DNA of 64,000 nucleotides. Origin: Plasmopara viticola (taxonomy: Eukaryota; Oomycota; Peronosporomycetes; Peronosporales; Peronosporaceae). How positions within the stretch are numbered: position 1 is the stretch's first letter; each line of letters begins with the position of its first letter. Where the stretch lies: positions 248,001 through 312,000 of the forward strand of contig MBPM02000053.1 in NCBI GenBank assembly GCA_001695595.3, written 5' to 3'. The translations under genes and the position numbers were made by a program. This document shows positions 10,482-21,071 of the stretch, in pieces. The notes beneath the pieces were generated by a model. It was given only the letters and a program-made list of their open reading frames with translations, had not been told where the DNA came from and searched no databases.

Positions 10482-11861
10482 CTACATCTTGGATGGGTTA
10501 CGAAAGTGCTTGCCAGCGTACTTGGCGTTGGCGCCGAGGGCCTCTTCAATGCGCAGCAGCTGGTTGTATTTCGCCAAGCGCTCGGAGCGGCACGGGGCGC
10601 CCGTCTTGATCTGGCCCGTCGCCAACCCGACGGCTAGGTCGGCAATATACGAATCCTCCGTCTCCCCGCTACGGTGCGACGTCATGACCCCCCACCCATT
10701 CTTCTGGGCAAGCGCTACGGCGTCCACGCTTTCAGTCACGCTGCCAATCTGATTGACCTTGAGCAACAAGGCATTACATGCTTTCTTGTCCAGAGCCGTC
10801 TCAATGCGCTTTATGTTGGTACACAAGAGGTCGTCGCCCACAATTTGCACGTTTGTACCAATGGCAGCAGTAAACGACGAATAGTGCGACCAGTCGTCTT
10901 GATCAAAGGGGTCTTCAATGCTAATGATGGGAAACTCTTTTGCCAAATCTTGGTACAATTGACCTAATTCCTCACCCGTCAGCAAATCGGTCGACCCCTC
11001 GGTTTTAAAGTCCAAGTCATACTGCCCATCTTTTGTCAAAAACTCCGATGACGCAACATCCATGCCAATGCCAATCTTGCCGTCGTAGCCCGCACGGTTG
11101 ATCGCAGTCATCAAGAGCTCTACGCCCTCGCGATTGCTCTGGATATTCGGGGCAAAGCCACCTTCGTCCCCGACATTGGTGGCGTCCTGGCCATACTTCT
11201 TCTTGATCACGCTCTTGAGTTCGTGGTAAATCTCACACCCCATGATCATCGCCTCTGAGAAGCTCTCCGCACCAGTCGGTAGCAACATAAACTCTTGGAA
11301 CGCCAGCTTGTTGCCGGCATGCGACCCGCCGTTAATGACGTTAAAGCTTGGCACAGGTAACACTAGATTCGTGTTGCCAATGAGATCCGCAAAGTGCTGG
11401 TAGAGGGGAACGCCCTTCGCAGCGGCACCGGCCTTGGCCACAGCCAGTGACGTGCCGAGAATGGCATTGGCACCCAATTTGCCTTTATTGTCCGTGCCAT
11501 CGATCTCGCGCATGAGGTTGTCAAGGTCGCGCTGCTTGGTCGGGTCGGCACCGACGAGCTTCGGAGCCAGCACGTTCTGGACGTTCTGAACGGCCTTCTT
11601 GACGCCCTTGCCAGCGTAGCGCTTGCCTCCATCACGGAGTTCCACGGCCTCGTGGATGCCTGTCGAGGCGCCGGACGGGACCGAGGCGCGAAAGATCTCG
11701 GCACTGCCCGACAGCGTCAAATCCACTTCTACCGTTGGATTGCCACGACTGTCGATAATCTCGCGTGCATGAATGGATTGGATGGTGCTGGCCGTACGCG
11801 TGGCCCCCGCGGGAGCAGACAATGCTGCGCGGGTCAATTTTATGGATGAGCGCACAAGCAT
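10482..11861 (-). CDS. ENO: Enolase with putative mitochondrial presequence
   Basis: 459 aa from the ATG at 11861. Enolase turns 2-phosphoglycerate into phosphoenolpyruvate in glycolysis. The body begins with [19 protein letters not shown] and is collinear with the family to the usual C-terminus: [25 protein letters not shown], the metal-binding acids in [20 protein letters not shown] and VGDDLLCTN, the catalytic Lys in [11 protein letters not shown], and the HRSGETED signature. Ahead of it sits a 28-residue leader ([19 protein letters not shown]...) rich in Arg, Ser and Ala with almost no acids, as in mitochondrial import signals. Stramenopiles are known to hold mitochondrial copies of lower glycolytic enzymes. 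The frame stays open upstream to 12230, but that part looks like leader and promoter DNA, with a CTCATTGTAAAATCC element at 11960-11946. No introns. Confidence 0.93.
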   Translation of the reverse strand: MLVRSSIKLTRAALSAPAGATRTASTIQSIHAREIIDSRGNPTVEVDLTLSGSAEIFRASVPSGASTGIHEAVELRDGGKRYAGKGVKKAVQNVQNVLAPKLVGADPTKQRDLDNLMREIDGTDNKGKLGANAILGTSLAVAKAGAAAKGVPLYQHFADLIGNTNLVLPVPSFNVINGGSHAGNKLAFQEFMLLPTGAESFSEAMIMGCEIYHELKSVIKKKYGQDATNVGDEGGFAPNIQSNREGVELLMTAINRAGYDGKIGIGMDVASSEFLTKDGQYDLDFKTEGSTDLLTGEELGQLYQDLAKEFPIISIEDPFDQDDWSHYSSFTAAIGTNVQIVGDDLLCTNIKRIETALDKKACNALLLKVNQIGSVTESVDAVALAQKNGWGVMTSHRSGETEDSYIADLAVGLATGQIKTGAPCRSERLAKYNQLLRIEEALGANAKYAGKHFRNPSKM

Positions 11862-11945
11862 TGGGATGGGTCGAGAGGAGCAAAGAGGAGAGTGACGAGA
11901 GGTGGACGGACGGGCTCTCGTCGAGTGTAGGCATCGAACGAGGTT

Positions 11946-11960
11946 GGATTTTACAATGAG
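11946..11960 (-). promoter_or_regulatory. Inr/FPR-like core promoter of the enolase gene
   Basis: Read on the minus strand, CTCATTGTAAAATCC matches the start of the oomycete consensus GCTCATTYYNCAWTTT well (CTCATT intact, A/T block in place). It would start transcription roughly 95 bp before the ATG at 11861, supporting that start over the longer open frame. Confidence 0.5.
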
Positions 11961-13164
11961 TTGAGGAGGGTATGCTATTGAAGAGGTTATATTTGCTGAA
12001 TACTTTACGTGGTACGCACGTATTGATACCGTGATACCACGTGTCCGTGTGTGATAATGTAGTAGGGATGGGACGTCCTTGCTCTCACTCGACAGCGCGT
12101 CCGAGGAAGAGGTAGAAAGACCTTTCAGATGGATGCTACCTAGACAATGCAGGCCATAGCGCCGAGAGGTACGCTCGTCTTCGTGCACAGTTATAATTCT
12201 TGACAAGGCTATTCCTCGCGTAAGATACACGGTAGAAAACTGCTAAATAAGCCATTTGTTTAGCGCGACCTTAAGGCGAATACGCGCGTGCTTAAATTAC
12301 TTTATTAACTCACACTTGAAAGCATGTTTAAGCGTTGTACAAATTCAGAAGAAAAGAGTGCTGTGGGGATGTTATAGGCAATGTTGCCCCAACAGTATTA
12401 TTCTACCATGAAACTAAATAAGCCAAGTCTGGGATTTCGTGAGAGTTCAAGGTGCTGTAACTAGAATAGAACAACGCTGCACGAAGTGTTTCCCATACGT
12501 GAGTTGAAAGTGCAAATTGGTCGCTTGGTGGGTCGAGAAAACCTCACCTCCGAGATGTTTCGGCTTATATACGATGCCAAGCCAGGCGCTGCGGCCAGAT
12601 GGTCGCGACTCATTAACGAAGCGCCGATTCTAGATCACAACGCTCGTTGGATCATACCACCGGAATCGATTTTTAAGATGATCTTGGCAGACTTCCGACG
12701 CGCTTCACATGGGAGTGCCGTTGGTCTTGATCGTCTATGACCATCGCTCTCTCCTGGTGATTGTGAGGATCAGCAGCTCTCGTGCAATCGAGTGTATCAG
12801 ATTACAATTGCTCTAGGGTCGGCCGTTAAGATCAGTCAACAAGGTGACCTCCTGAGAAGGAGCTTGACGTCTTTGGTCATACAGCGTACGGGCTTTGCAG
12901 TCGAAATGGACGCCAATCATCTAAGTGCAAGGCTTTCTTCAAGATCCATCAGTATCGCTCTCGTTTGTATGAAAAACTTAGCTCGACCAGCCAAAATCGA
13001 ACAGCTTATATGCATTCTCTTCCTTTGTTACGCTGTCTATAAGACTGGTTCGATACATAACTTTCCTCACAATGATCTCTTTTTGTGCTCAATTAATCCA
13101 AGAACTCAGGTGCCTCTTGCCCTTCAAGGCTCAGTAAATCTGGGTAGCCCCGAATTCCATTGTT
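11961..13164. other. Intergenic region between enolase and the copia element
   Basis: No recognised gene. A frame at 12486-12740 (plus strand, no proper ATG at its head) reads as an ordinary soluble protein fragment with ILDHNARWIIPPESIF, but I cannot assign it. It may be a relic of something cut by the neighbouring transposon. Confidence 0.35.
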
Positions 13165-13418
13165 TAACAACTTGATTGTCGCAGTGCAAAATGGAAAGTG
13201 AATTCACACAAACAAAGCTAACTTTCTGCTTTTACTTACTCGTTGCCATGTGTTCTTCTATCTCGACATTTAAGAAACACAATCCGCACCACTAAGCTTG
13301 CTCTCATCACAACGTTCTCTTAGCGTGTTGCCGAGTCGCGCACTTTCCAGAACGCGACCAACACTCTTGGATGTCAAGTTGACACGTACTGTGGGACACC
13401 CAATTAGACGGCGTTACA
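13165..13418 (-). repeat. 3' LTR of the copia element
   Basis: Counterpart of the 17559-17803 repeat, in the same orientation, starting TGTAACGCC on the minus strand and ending CAAGTTGTTA. Differences between the two LTRs show that the insertion is not recent. Confidence 0.85.
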
Positions 13419-15004
13419 CTTTCTCTCAACTTGGAAGTCCACAAGTCCGCATGCGTCACGAAGCTCCACGAAGCGCGGCGTCGGAATGGCCTTCGACGCC
13501 TCCACCAGCTGAGATTCCAAAGGTACGTACTCCACCCTGATGCTGCCCTTCTCGACGTGGTCACGGACGAAGTGAGCTCGGAGGTCGATGTTCTTGGGTC
13601 GTGGGATGTATCCGTGGTTGGTCGCCATATTAATTACCGACTAGTTGTCCATGTAGATCGTCGACGCACTCGACACGTTCACACTATCTCTACGAGGAAG
13701 AAAAGGCAGTCACAGTGCTTCTTGAGTAGTAAGTGCGAGAGCCATGTACTTGGCTTTGGTAGACGATAACGCGACGATCGCTTTGCGCTTGCTCTTGTGG
13801 ATGATCGGACCGCCAGCCATCGTCGCCATCACACCAGACGTCGAGCGTCGCGTCTTCTTATTACCGCCTCAGTTTGCGTCGCAGTATGTCGCGATACTCT
13901 TGTCCTTAGCTGTGTAGTAAATGCCGTTCGAAGCAGTGGCATTGGGCTAGCGAAGTACACGTATCGCAGCATTCCAATGCATCTCACGCGGGGTATCGAG
14001 GTACTAAGACAGGATCGACAGCACGACGCCAATGTCGGGACGCGTAGCATTGGCGACGTACAGCATAGATTCGATTAGTTTGCAATACTTGGTTTTGTCT
14101 GTGCATACACCATGCTTGTCGGATGGGCCGAGATCTTGACCGATCACCACTGGACGATCACCAATCGGTTGCGGACACCATGAGCAGGTACTTGACCAAA
14201 ACGCTCGAGCAACTTGGTAATAAAGTGAGATTGATTCACCACCATTTAATTACGTTCACGATTGTAGAGTACTTCCATTCCGAGAACGAAACGAGTATCA
14301 CCGAGTGATTTGACCGCGAAGTGGGACCCGAGTCCATCACTCACGAATTGCGCTTGCTCCTCTATCTTGCAACCAATAAGTAGATTGTCCACGTAAACCG
14401 TCACAAACACCGCGGCCGCTAAGTCATTATCATCTCGTCGAACGAAGAAAGAAGGATCAGCTCGATACTGTTTGAAACCGAGATTCTTGACCACGTCGCG
14501 GATAGTACTGTGCCACACAGCTGCAGCTTGCTTGAGTCCATCGAGGCTGCGGCGAAGTCTGCAAACCAATCCCGGCGCCACATTCACTCCTTTAGGGGGA
14601 TTTATATACACCGTTTCGTAAAGCTCGCCATTTAGAAACGCGGTCTCCATGTCAAACTGGTAAACCATGAGGCATCGAGTGCAGCACAGTGCGAGAAAGA
14701 CCCGGCTCGTGTTCATGCTTGCTTTCGGCGAGTATGTGTGGGTATAGTTTCTGCCACGAGTCTGCAGAAAACCTGGAGTAACCAGACGTGCCTCATAGCG
14801 CTTCACCGCTCCATTCTCGTCGTACTTCTTCGCGTACACCCACTTGCATCTGATTACCTTGCTTTCTTCAGGTTGCCGCACCATATCCCTCGTATGGTTC
14901 CGCACATGCGATCGAATCTCAGCGCGAATAGCTCTCTTCCATTGTGGAGCGTCAGGGGCCGTCATTGCTTCAGCGTATGATGTTAGGAGCTCAGACACAG
15001 CCAA
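13404..15004 (-). pseudogene. copia reverse transcriptase / RNase H relic
   Basis: 15004-14246 carries RT blocks: WKRAIRAEIRSH, KWVYAKKYDENG, YSPKASMNTSR, FDMETAFLNGELYETVY, LDGLKQAAAVWH and FVTVYVDNLLIG. The second catalytic Asp of YVDD is Asn. 13628-13404 holds the end of RNase H (KNIDLRAHFVRDHVEKGSI, KAIPTPRF). The RNase H core between them is shattered. Confidence 0.8.
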
Positions 15005-15605
15005 CGCAATATCAGGCGTGGTCGCTTGCTTACTGGTTCTGGCTCATCGTCCTTTTTAGCGCTACCAAGATGCAACGGCATATCTCCATCAGTCAGCAGA
15101 CACGGTTGTTCGTACGTAATCGAACGGGGGCATGAAACCACCACTGAATACCATGCGATCCTCTGATGCATCGACACCGACACCAACACCGACACCATGA
15201 GAAATAATTACTGACGGTGCGCTCGGACCACTTGCGGCAACACGGACGAGGTCACGGCTCGGGTTGAGATCGTGGACCACGATGGCGGGGCCATCAATCG
15301 ATCGACTTGGATGTTTTGTGTGCGGGACGATTCTGCAATCAGGAGGCTGGGCGAGCTGCTTCTGTGGATTTTCGGTAGCAGTAGCAGGACTGATGCGCTG
15401 GACAACTTGCATCTGACTGCTTCTTGCCCTGTCTAGAGCATCAGTAGGAATGGGTGGGCCGGCTGGGGGCCTTCTGCCATTTCAACGTCAGCGGCATCGT
15501 CGACACCCGCAGTTGCACCATGGCCGTTCTCATTCACTGGTCGCGGTGGTGGAGTATACATCAAGGCATCGTGATCATCGATGCCAAGAAGACCAACTTG
15601 AGTCA

Positions 15606-16559
15606 TCACTGACGGCATCGAACGTGGCTTGGTCGCTCATCCAGATGCACCGATCGCGAATTCACGATGCGCTCGTCGTCGTAGTCCCACACGCGGTACG
15701 CTTTCGATTCATCAGCATTTCCGAAAAATAGGCAATGGTGAGTTCGAGGATCGAGTTTGCCTACGCTTGGCTTGTCAACATGTACGTAGCCGCGAGCACC
15801 AAATACACGGAGGTCTTCGTGTGACTGGCGCTTTCCGGTCAATACTTTGAGGGGGCTCTGATCCGGTCGCGCAGTGTTCGGGGTACGGTTGACGATGTAT
15901 GCTGCAGTCCGAAACGCTTCAGCCCACCACACACGGTCCACTTGCATGTAGTGTAACATCGATCGGGACAGGTCAGCGAGTGTCCGGTTCATACGCTCAG
16001 CAATTCCATTCTGCTGCGGGCTGTATGGCGCACTCGTCTGACAAATGATCCCTTTGGACGCGCGGAATTACCGAAGCGCTTGCTCTCATACTCACCACCG
16101 TTGTCACTACGAACACACATCACCTTGCAGGCGTTTTGCACCGCAACCTGAGTGCAAAATGCCCTAAAAAAAATCGAACACTTGAGACTTCTGCTTGACG
16201 AAGTACTCGGCTTAAGTCGTCCACGAAGACTACGATGTATACCGCACCACCCTTGGACTTCGGTTTGATTGGTCCCATCACATCCGTGTGCACAATCTCG
16301 AATGGGCGACCTGTCTTTATCTCGCTACCCGGTTGGTGCGCGAACGAGCTCGTGGTCGTTTCCCCTTGCGCTCAGCAACCGCAAACACCACCATCCGATC
16401 CGAACAAAGCCGTGGGGAGACACCATCGCATTTGCGAGAAACAAGCTTCACCTTGGTATCGGAGACGTGCCCCAGGCGCGCGTGGATTACTTCGTAGATC
16501 ATATCACTTGTCGCACCATCAACTGCCGTATACGCGTTGCCTTCCATTTTGTACTTCAC
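15606..16559 (-). pseudogene. copia integrase relic
   Basis: 16559-16317 holds the zinc-binding entry (HARLGHVSDTKVKLVSRKC). 15992-15606 holds the core end (MNRTLADLSRSMLHYMQVD, WWAEAFRTAAYIVNRTP) and the C-terminal part (FGARGYVHV, HCLFFG). The middle is interrupted by stops around 16000-16250. Integrase would insert the cDNA; this one is broken. Confidence 0.75.
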
Positions 16560-16583
16560 TCCACACGCGTACAGCTATCCAAT

Positions 16584-16928
16584 TCAAAGGACTCGAACAA
16601 CAACACTGCCGTTAAGCGAGATGGAGGCACCGCTCCTGTCGGACTGCACAGCGTGATTCATGAACATGAGTGCAGAAATCGACAGTAGCTTTCGGTCTAA
16701 TTTCGGAACGTGGAGAACATCCGTCAACTTAACGTACACACCTCCGGTAAAGTTAACTTGCACAGTACCCATACCCATGGCGGCAACCCGTTGGCCATTT
16801 GCCACCATGATCTCGATTGTTGCCATAAGGAAGCGGTACTTCGAAAAAGCATCACGATCCGTGGTCATGTGCGAGCTGGCTTCACTATCAAGGAGCCAGG
16901 TGGCCGATCGTTCACCACCGGCGGTCAT
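16584..16928 (-). pseudogene. copia protease relic
   Basis: Reads ATWLLDSEASSHMTTDRDAF, the copia aspartic protease core, with the usual Gly after the catalytic Asp-Ser replaced by Glu. It is followed by VKLTDVLHVPKLDRKLLSIS, typical of the protease to gag-pre-integrase linker. The frame ends early. Confidence 0.75.
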
Positions 16929-17552
16929 AGCGGAGAACGCAAACTCCGAACCACCGGTGTTGACCTTCGGTCGCGGTCAATCTTTTTTTTGTGGCCGACA
17001 TCCTGGCACTCACAGCATCGGCCCTTAAAGTCCTTCTTGTCACCACCATGGTGCCCTTTGCGCCCATGTCCCTTGGCACCCCGTCTACGTCGGCCTCCAC
17101 GCCCATTGTGTTTCTGCCTACCATTGCCATTCACCGTCGCCTTGAATGCTTGCTCCTTTGCCTCGCGCTTCTGAATCACCTCATACTCGCGTCGGAGCAT
17201 CTCTTTCGCCTCCGGCAGTGTCACACGGTCGAGCGCTTCGATTAGCCGCACCATCGCGTCGTACTCACTTGGCACACTACAAGGAGGCTCACCGGTTTCT
17301 CCTCTTCAGGCAGAGCGTCACCAAATGCAGCCAACTTGGCACACATTATATCGAATGGCACCATGCAGATTTGGCTTCTCTCACCATCATCTGGTACGTC
17401 GACAACACAGCCAGGGCGTTCACTGCGTCTTCTGGCTTCACATCGAGATGGTCGAGGAGGTCCTTTTTGGCCAACGCCATGCGGGCGTTTAACTCCCTCA
17501 GGGAGTAATTGTCGTCGCTGAGTATCTCATTCAGGTTCGTCATTGGGCTCAT
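16925..17552 (-). pseudogene. copia gag relic
   Basis: Two reading frames cover it. The first runs from the ATG at 17552 (MSPMTNLNEILSDDNYSLRE) and includes a typical copia gag stretch. The second (17275-16925) continues with EYDAMVRLIEALDRVTLPEA, a Gly/Arg-rich basic region, and a zinc knuckle CCECQDVGHKKKID whose last Cys has become Asp. A frameshift between the two breaks the protein. In an intact element it would form the particle core. Confidence 0.75.
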
Positions 17553-17555
17553 AAC
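17539..17555 (-). promoter_or_regulatory. Primer-binding site for a half-tRNA-iMet
   Basis: Three bases inside the 5' LTR, the minus strand reads GTTATGAGCCCAATGAC. Its complement GTCATTGGGCTCATAAC is the 5' half of an anticodon arm with a GGG stem and a CTCATAA loop (anticodon CAT), as in initiator tRNA-Met. Drosophila copia primes from just such a cleaved tRNA-iMet. The first in-frame gag ATG (17552) lies inside this site. Confidence 0.6.
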
Positions 17556-17558
17556 ATC

Positions 17559-17803
17559 TAACAACTTGATCGTCTCAGTGACAAATGGAAAGTTAATTCA
17601 CACGAACAAAAGCAAACTTCCTGCGCTTACTTACTCGCTGCCACGTGTTCTTCTATCTCGACGTTCAAGAAACACAATCCGCACCACTAGGCTTGCTCTC
17701 CTCACAACGCGTTGCCGTTGCCGTGCACTTTCTAGAATGTGACCAACACTCTTGAATGTCAAGTTGACACGTACTGTGGGACACCCGAATAGAGGTCGTT
17801 ACA
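17559..17803 (-). repeat. 5' LTR of the copia element
   Basis: On the minus strand it begins TGTAACGACC and ends near CAAGTTGTTA. It matches the 13165-13418 repeat along its whole length with scattered substitutions and small indels, including the shared core GTGTTGGTCAC/GTGTTGGTCGC and GTGGTGCGGATTGTG. Confidence 0.85.
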
Positions 17804-19862
17804 CATTTTACCTGTTGTGACACGACGGCTGGTCGAACTGTCAATTGTCTTTGGGGATACAATTTTTTGTCAACTGCGGGGTCACTCGTGATCTACAGGA
17901 ATTTCTTTCGTGTCACATCCTCGCTTTCCACTTACGGCCCTAGATTATTCCCAGTGGAGCTGAACTATCATCTGTCTCATACAGACCCGTGTCACTCGCT
18001 TGCGGAACGCTATTATTTGCAATGGCTATTGCAATGCTACCCATGTGCAATCAAAGTTCAGCTTTAGAGTCTTTGACAGCCGATGCTGCCATTGTTTTAA
18101 ACATATCGTTTTATGCTACTTTTCTAACAATGAATCATTCTTTGTTGCCACTTTTGCCGTGTGTAGCTAATACTTGTGCGTACCCACCTGTTAAACTATG
18201 TGTCGTGCAGACCTATGTTACGAGCATGTATTTCTTACCCGTTGCTGGCGGCTCCGTGTTACTCACCTGTGAAGCTATGTTACCGAAATTTACTAAATGT
18301 ATCCGAAAGCCAATGCTGCTAGCCAACTGGCTTACCACTAGAAAAATTATAGATGTTGTCGTCTGCTAATAGTACTTTCGATACCGCCCATATTGATTTG
18401 GGACTATACTTACCCAGGCTTCATTTCACAGAAGATGTACACACAAAGAGGAGCGAAAATGTAACTCTATTGTATGAGATCGGGTGGCTAGATTTTATGT
18501 CCTGCCCGACCAGTCGATCCAGGTCCCATTCTTTCTGGTCACCGCATCCCAACAGCAAGTCATACTTGTCCATGTCGATAACGAAAACTGATTTCATGCT
18601 GTGGAAATTTTCAACTTTTATAGCCAGGTCTGTCAAAATCTTGAGCCGTATAAAAGCGTTCAATTAGCCTGTCATACTGAACGCGACTTATTCTTATTGC
18701 CTCTCTTGTAACGTCGGTCAATGTACAACAAATAATTGTTGGCATGAAAAATTTCGTGCCAGAGTCTACCAAGGCAATTCATAGTATCGTGCATTTGCGA
18801 GGCTGTGTATATTAATGGCACACTTATCACGAAGGCGTAATTCTTCCTCAATCGATGATTCTGTCTCGAAAGACACGGCTTTTTCTATCGACCTTTTGAG
18901 ACCCGTAGCGATCCCCTTCTCATGATCTATTAAAGTGTCCTGTTCATTTAAAGCCTAAGTTGCGGATGCAGGCTTCCTCCGACGTTTTCTCGGATCAACG
19001 GGACAACGAGATTTACTACTTTAAGCCCAGAGCTGCCCCTCAAAGGCTCTTTTAAAGAGCGGAGGTGTTTATGGGTTCTTTAAAGAGTGATTGAATCCGC
19101 CTCTTTCATCGTCGCGGCCTGCACACAAAAGCGTTGAGTCTGCACTAAGGCTGTCCACGAGAACAGTCACTTTGACGTATTCGGGGAATCGTGCATTCAA
19201 AATGAAGGCCGTCGACTCATTAAGCCCATAAACCATATTCAAAATGCTCAAGCCGTGAGCAAGAAAGTGTGAACGCTGGTGAATCGCTTAGCTTGCTACA
19301 AGGAGCGTTGCTTTCAACTGTCTCTTCACGTATTTTCAAGACACAAAAGACCCCAATGAATTTTTTTTTAGTTGCCCAGCGTCGAGCATAGCCTCTAAGG
19401 TCTAAGAGTGCCAACGTTACGCACACCTGCTTGGCATGTACCCCGCATTAAGCGGCCGCCTGAGCCCCTTCTTGAGCTCTCGAGCAAAAACTTTGCTCAT
19501 CAGGCTCGAACGCCATTTCGCGTTTCAGCTGCCTGGACGAAGGAAGGACTGTCAATGCAATCGCTTCCTCTGGACCGTAGAAGCAAGCAAGTCGTTTAAG
19601 CAACGTGAAATGCTCGGGTAGATGGTTCGATCGTTCCCAGAATCTTTGCAACGGTTCAGAGAGTCAATCTATTCCCATGGGTGTAGATTTGACTAGCAAA
19701 GGCTTCCAGACTTGGTGAATTCAAACAACACTTTGCAGAGGAGGCATCCACCATAAGATTTAAGACCTTAGATGATGGACCGATTTGTTATTTAAGGCTC
19801 CTATTAACCTCGGCGTAATCTAACACGAACAAACTCATGCTCTCTCTACCTAATTAGCAAGC
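17804..19862. other. Gene-poor region with possible gypsy debris
   Basis: No intact gene. The minus strand shows fragments that may be a decayed Ty3/gypsy gag and protease (18421-19651, listed separately). The stretch 17867-18370 has open frames on the plus strand that match nothing I know. Confidence 0.4.
18421..19651 (-). pseudogene. Possible gypsy gag/protease relic
   Basis: At 18663-18421 the minus strand reads MKSVFVIDMDKYDLLLGCGD and QKEWDLDRLVGQD, similar in style to the C-terminal half of Ty3/gypsy retropepsins (fVv-m--YDviLGm). Upstream on the same strand, 19651-19069 holds short frames of gag-like composition (NHLPEHFTLLKRLACF, MAFEPDEQSF). The order fits gag then protease. The assignment rests on pattern only. 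Confidence 0.35.
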
Positions 19863-20971
19863 CTAATTATGTCGTCGCTTCTTGCGTCCCAACTTCCCGC
19901 GTGCTTGCTGAATGTTCGCTGCCACACGACTCGTGTATTGCACCACAGCCTCATCCGCCATGATCTCGTCCGTAAATGTTTGACGGCGTTGTTTCTTCGT
20001 CATCCGAGCCGAGTGGAATTCGTGCGCTCCTTCGATGACAACACCCATCTGAAAGTGTTTAGGCAGCGCTCGCGAATGATCCGAACTCTTGTAAAACTTT
20101 TTCGGATCCAAATAATTACGCATTCGAAGCAAAGCAAAGTCGCGACGGGCGTCGGCCGTCATTTCGTCCGACACGAAATTCAACCACCGGCGTCCTGCTG
20201 ATTTGGTAGACTGGGACTCGGCCCGTTGCCGCTCCGAGTGGGCAACGGCTTTCTGCGTCGCCGCCACTACTTTGGCTTCTTCTGCAGCACGTGCATCCGC
20301 ACGCAACGTCGCGGCTTGCGAGCGTTTCGACCCTTCAAAGTCGAAAAATTCTCGAAACTGCGACGCCCCACTGTCCAACGAGGTTGGCACGAGCCGCTGC
20401 TTGAGCATTCCACTTGTCAGTGGCTTCGCACCCGTCGACGGTGTCGCAGGCTGGACTGCAAAGTTGACACTCGATGCAGCGAGGGACGCCTACGCCAAAA
20501 ACGATCAGTGTTCAACCCTCCATGATGGAATAAACGCAAGAGAACACACGCTGGGCGTACATAGTAGTCAACGTCCTCGTCTTCGTCACCATCGTCTTCC
20601 GTATCATCATCATCAAGCAGCACCATCTCCTCTTCCATAGCACCTGCTTCGTTCTTTCCTGCCTCCAGCTTGTCAGACTCAGCGATCTCTACGTCTACAC
20701 TTTCGTTCTCGTGTCCGTGTTCCACGTGAGTTTTCAATTCTGTCGTCTTCTCTTGTTCCATGTCGTGCTCCTCCTTGTTCGGTTTCTCGGGCGTCATCTC
20801 GAGAGGAATCTCTTGCGCCAATTCCTTCTCCTGTTGTGGCGTTTTCTCTTGGCTAAGTGGTAATGAAATACGACGCGATCTCCTCGTAGGAGCACGTTGG
20901 AGTGGAGAAGGTGAAGGGCTGGAGGTGGCCTTGGCTTGAAGGCGACGCGACGTCCGGCGGGTTTCCACCAT
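19863..20971 (-). CDS. FCF2: Fcf2-type pre-rRNA processing protein
   Basis: Two exons, 20971-20561 and 20489-19863, joined across a 71-bp GT-AG intron in phase 0 to give 345 aa. The first exon codes a basic start (MVETRRTSRRLQ) and then a long acidic, low-complexity stretch (LLDDDDTEDDGDEDEDVD). The second ends with the Fcf2 domain: RRDFALLRMRNYLDPKKFYK, PKHFQMGVVIEGAHEFHSAR, MTKKQRRQTFTDEIM, and a basic tail GRKKRRHN. Fcf2 (DNTTIP2 in animals) is a nucleolar factor needed for early 18S rRNA cleavages. The acidic N-terminus is usual for nucleolar proteins. It is divergent from the OTUD3-like gene with only 100 bp between ATGs. Confidence 0.88.
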
Positions 20972-21071
20972 GTGACTTGAATGGCGTGGGAGATTCTATT
21001 CAAGTAAAGTAAAGTTATTTTCCCGTAATTTAATACCAAATCGCGACTTTTTGATTTATATATTTTTCAAG
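20972..21071. promoter_or_regulatory. 100-bp bidirectional promoter (FCF2 / OTUD3-like)
   Basis: The ATGs of two divergent genes are 100 bp apart. On the plus strand GTTATTTTCCCGTAATTT at 21014-21031 resembles the oomycete Inr/FPR core (initiator pyrimidines, then AATTT). A TATATATTT run at 21058-21066 lies close to the plus-strand ATG. Shared regulation is inference. Confidence 0.5.

Larger units (their letters stand above)
13165..17803 (-). mobile_element. Decayed Ty1/copia LTR retrotransposon
   Basis: About 4.64 kb read on the minus strand, bounded by two similar direct repeats (17559-17803 and 13165-13418). Inside, in copia order, are gag, protease, integrase, reverse transcriptase and RNase H, split by stops and frameshifts. 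Catalytic residues are damaged: protease DSEA instead of DSGA/DTGA, RT YVDN instead of YVDD, and the zinc knuckle lacks its last Cys. Flanks give only a weak possible target duplication (AATG on both sides). It is an old, non-autonomous copy. Confidence 0.9.

Noticed and set aside
10482..12230. 582-aa enolase including the upstream open frame
   Set aside because: The extra 123 residues are unlike any enolase, and the frame lacks an ATG placed before a promoter; a CTCATT promoter-like element lies inside it. The ATG at 11861 gives a normal leader.
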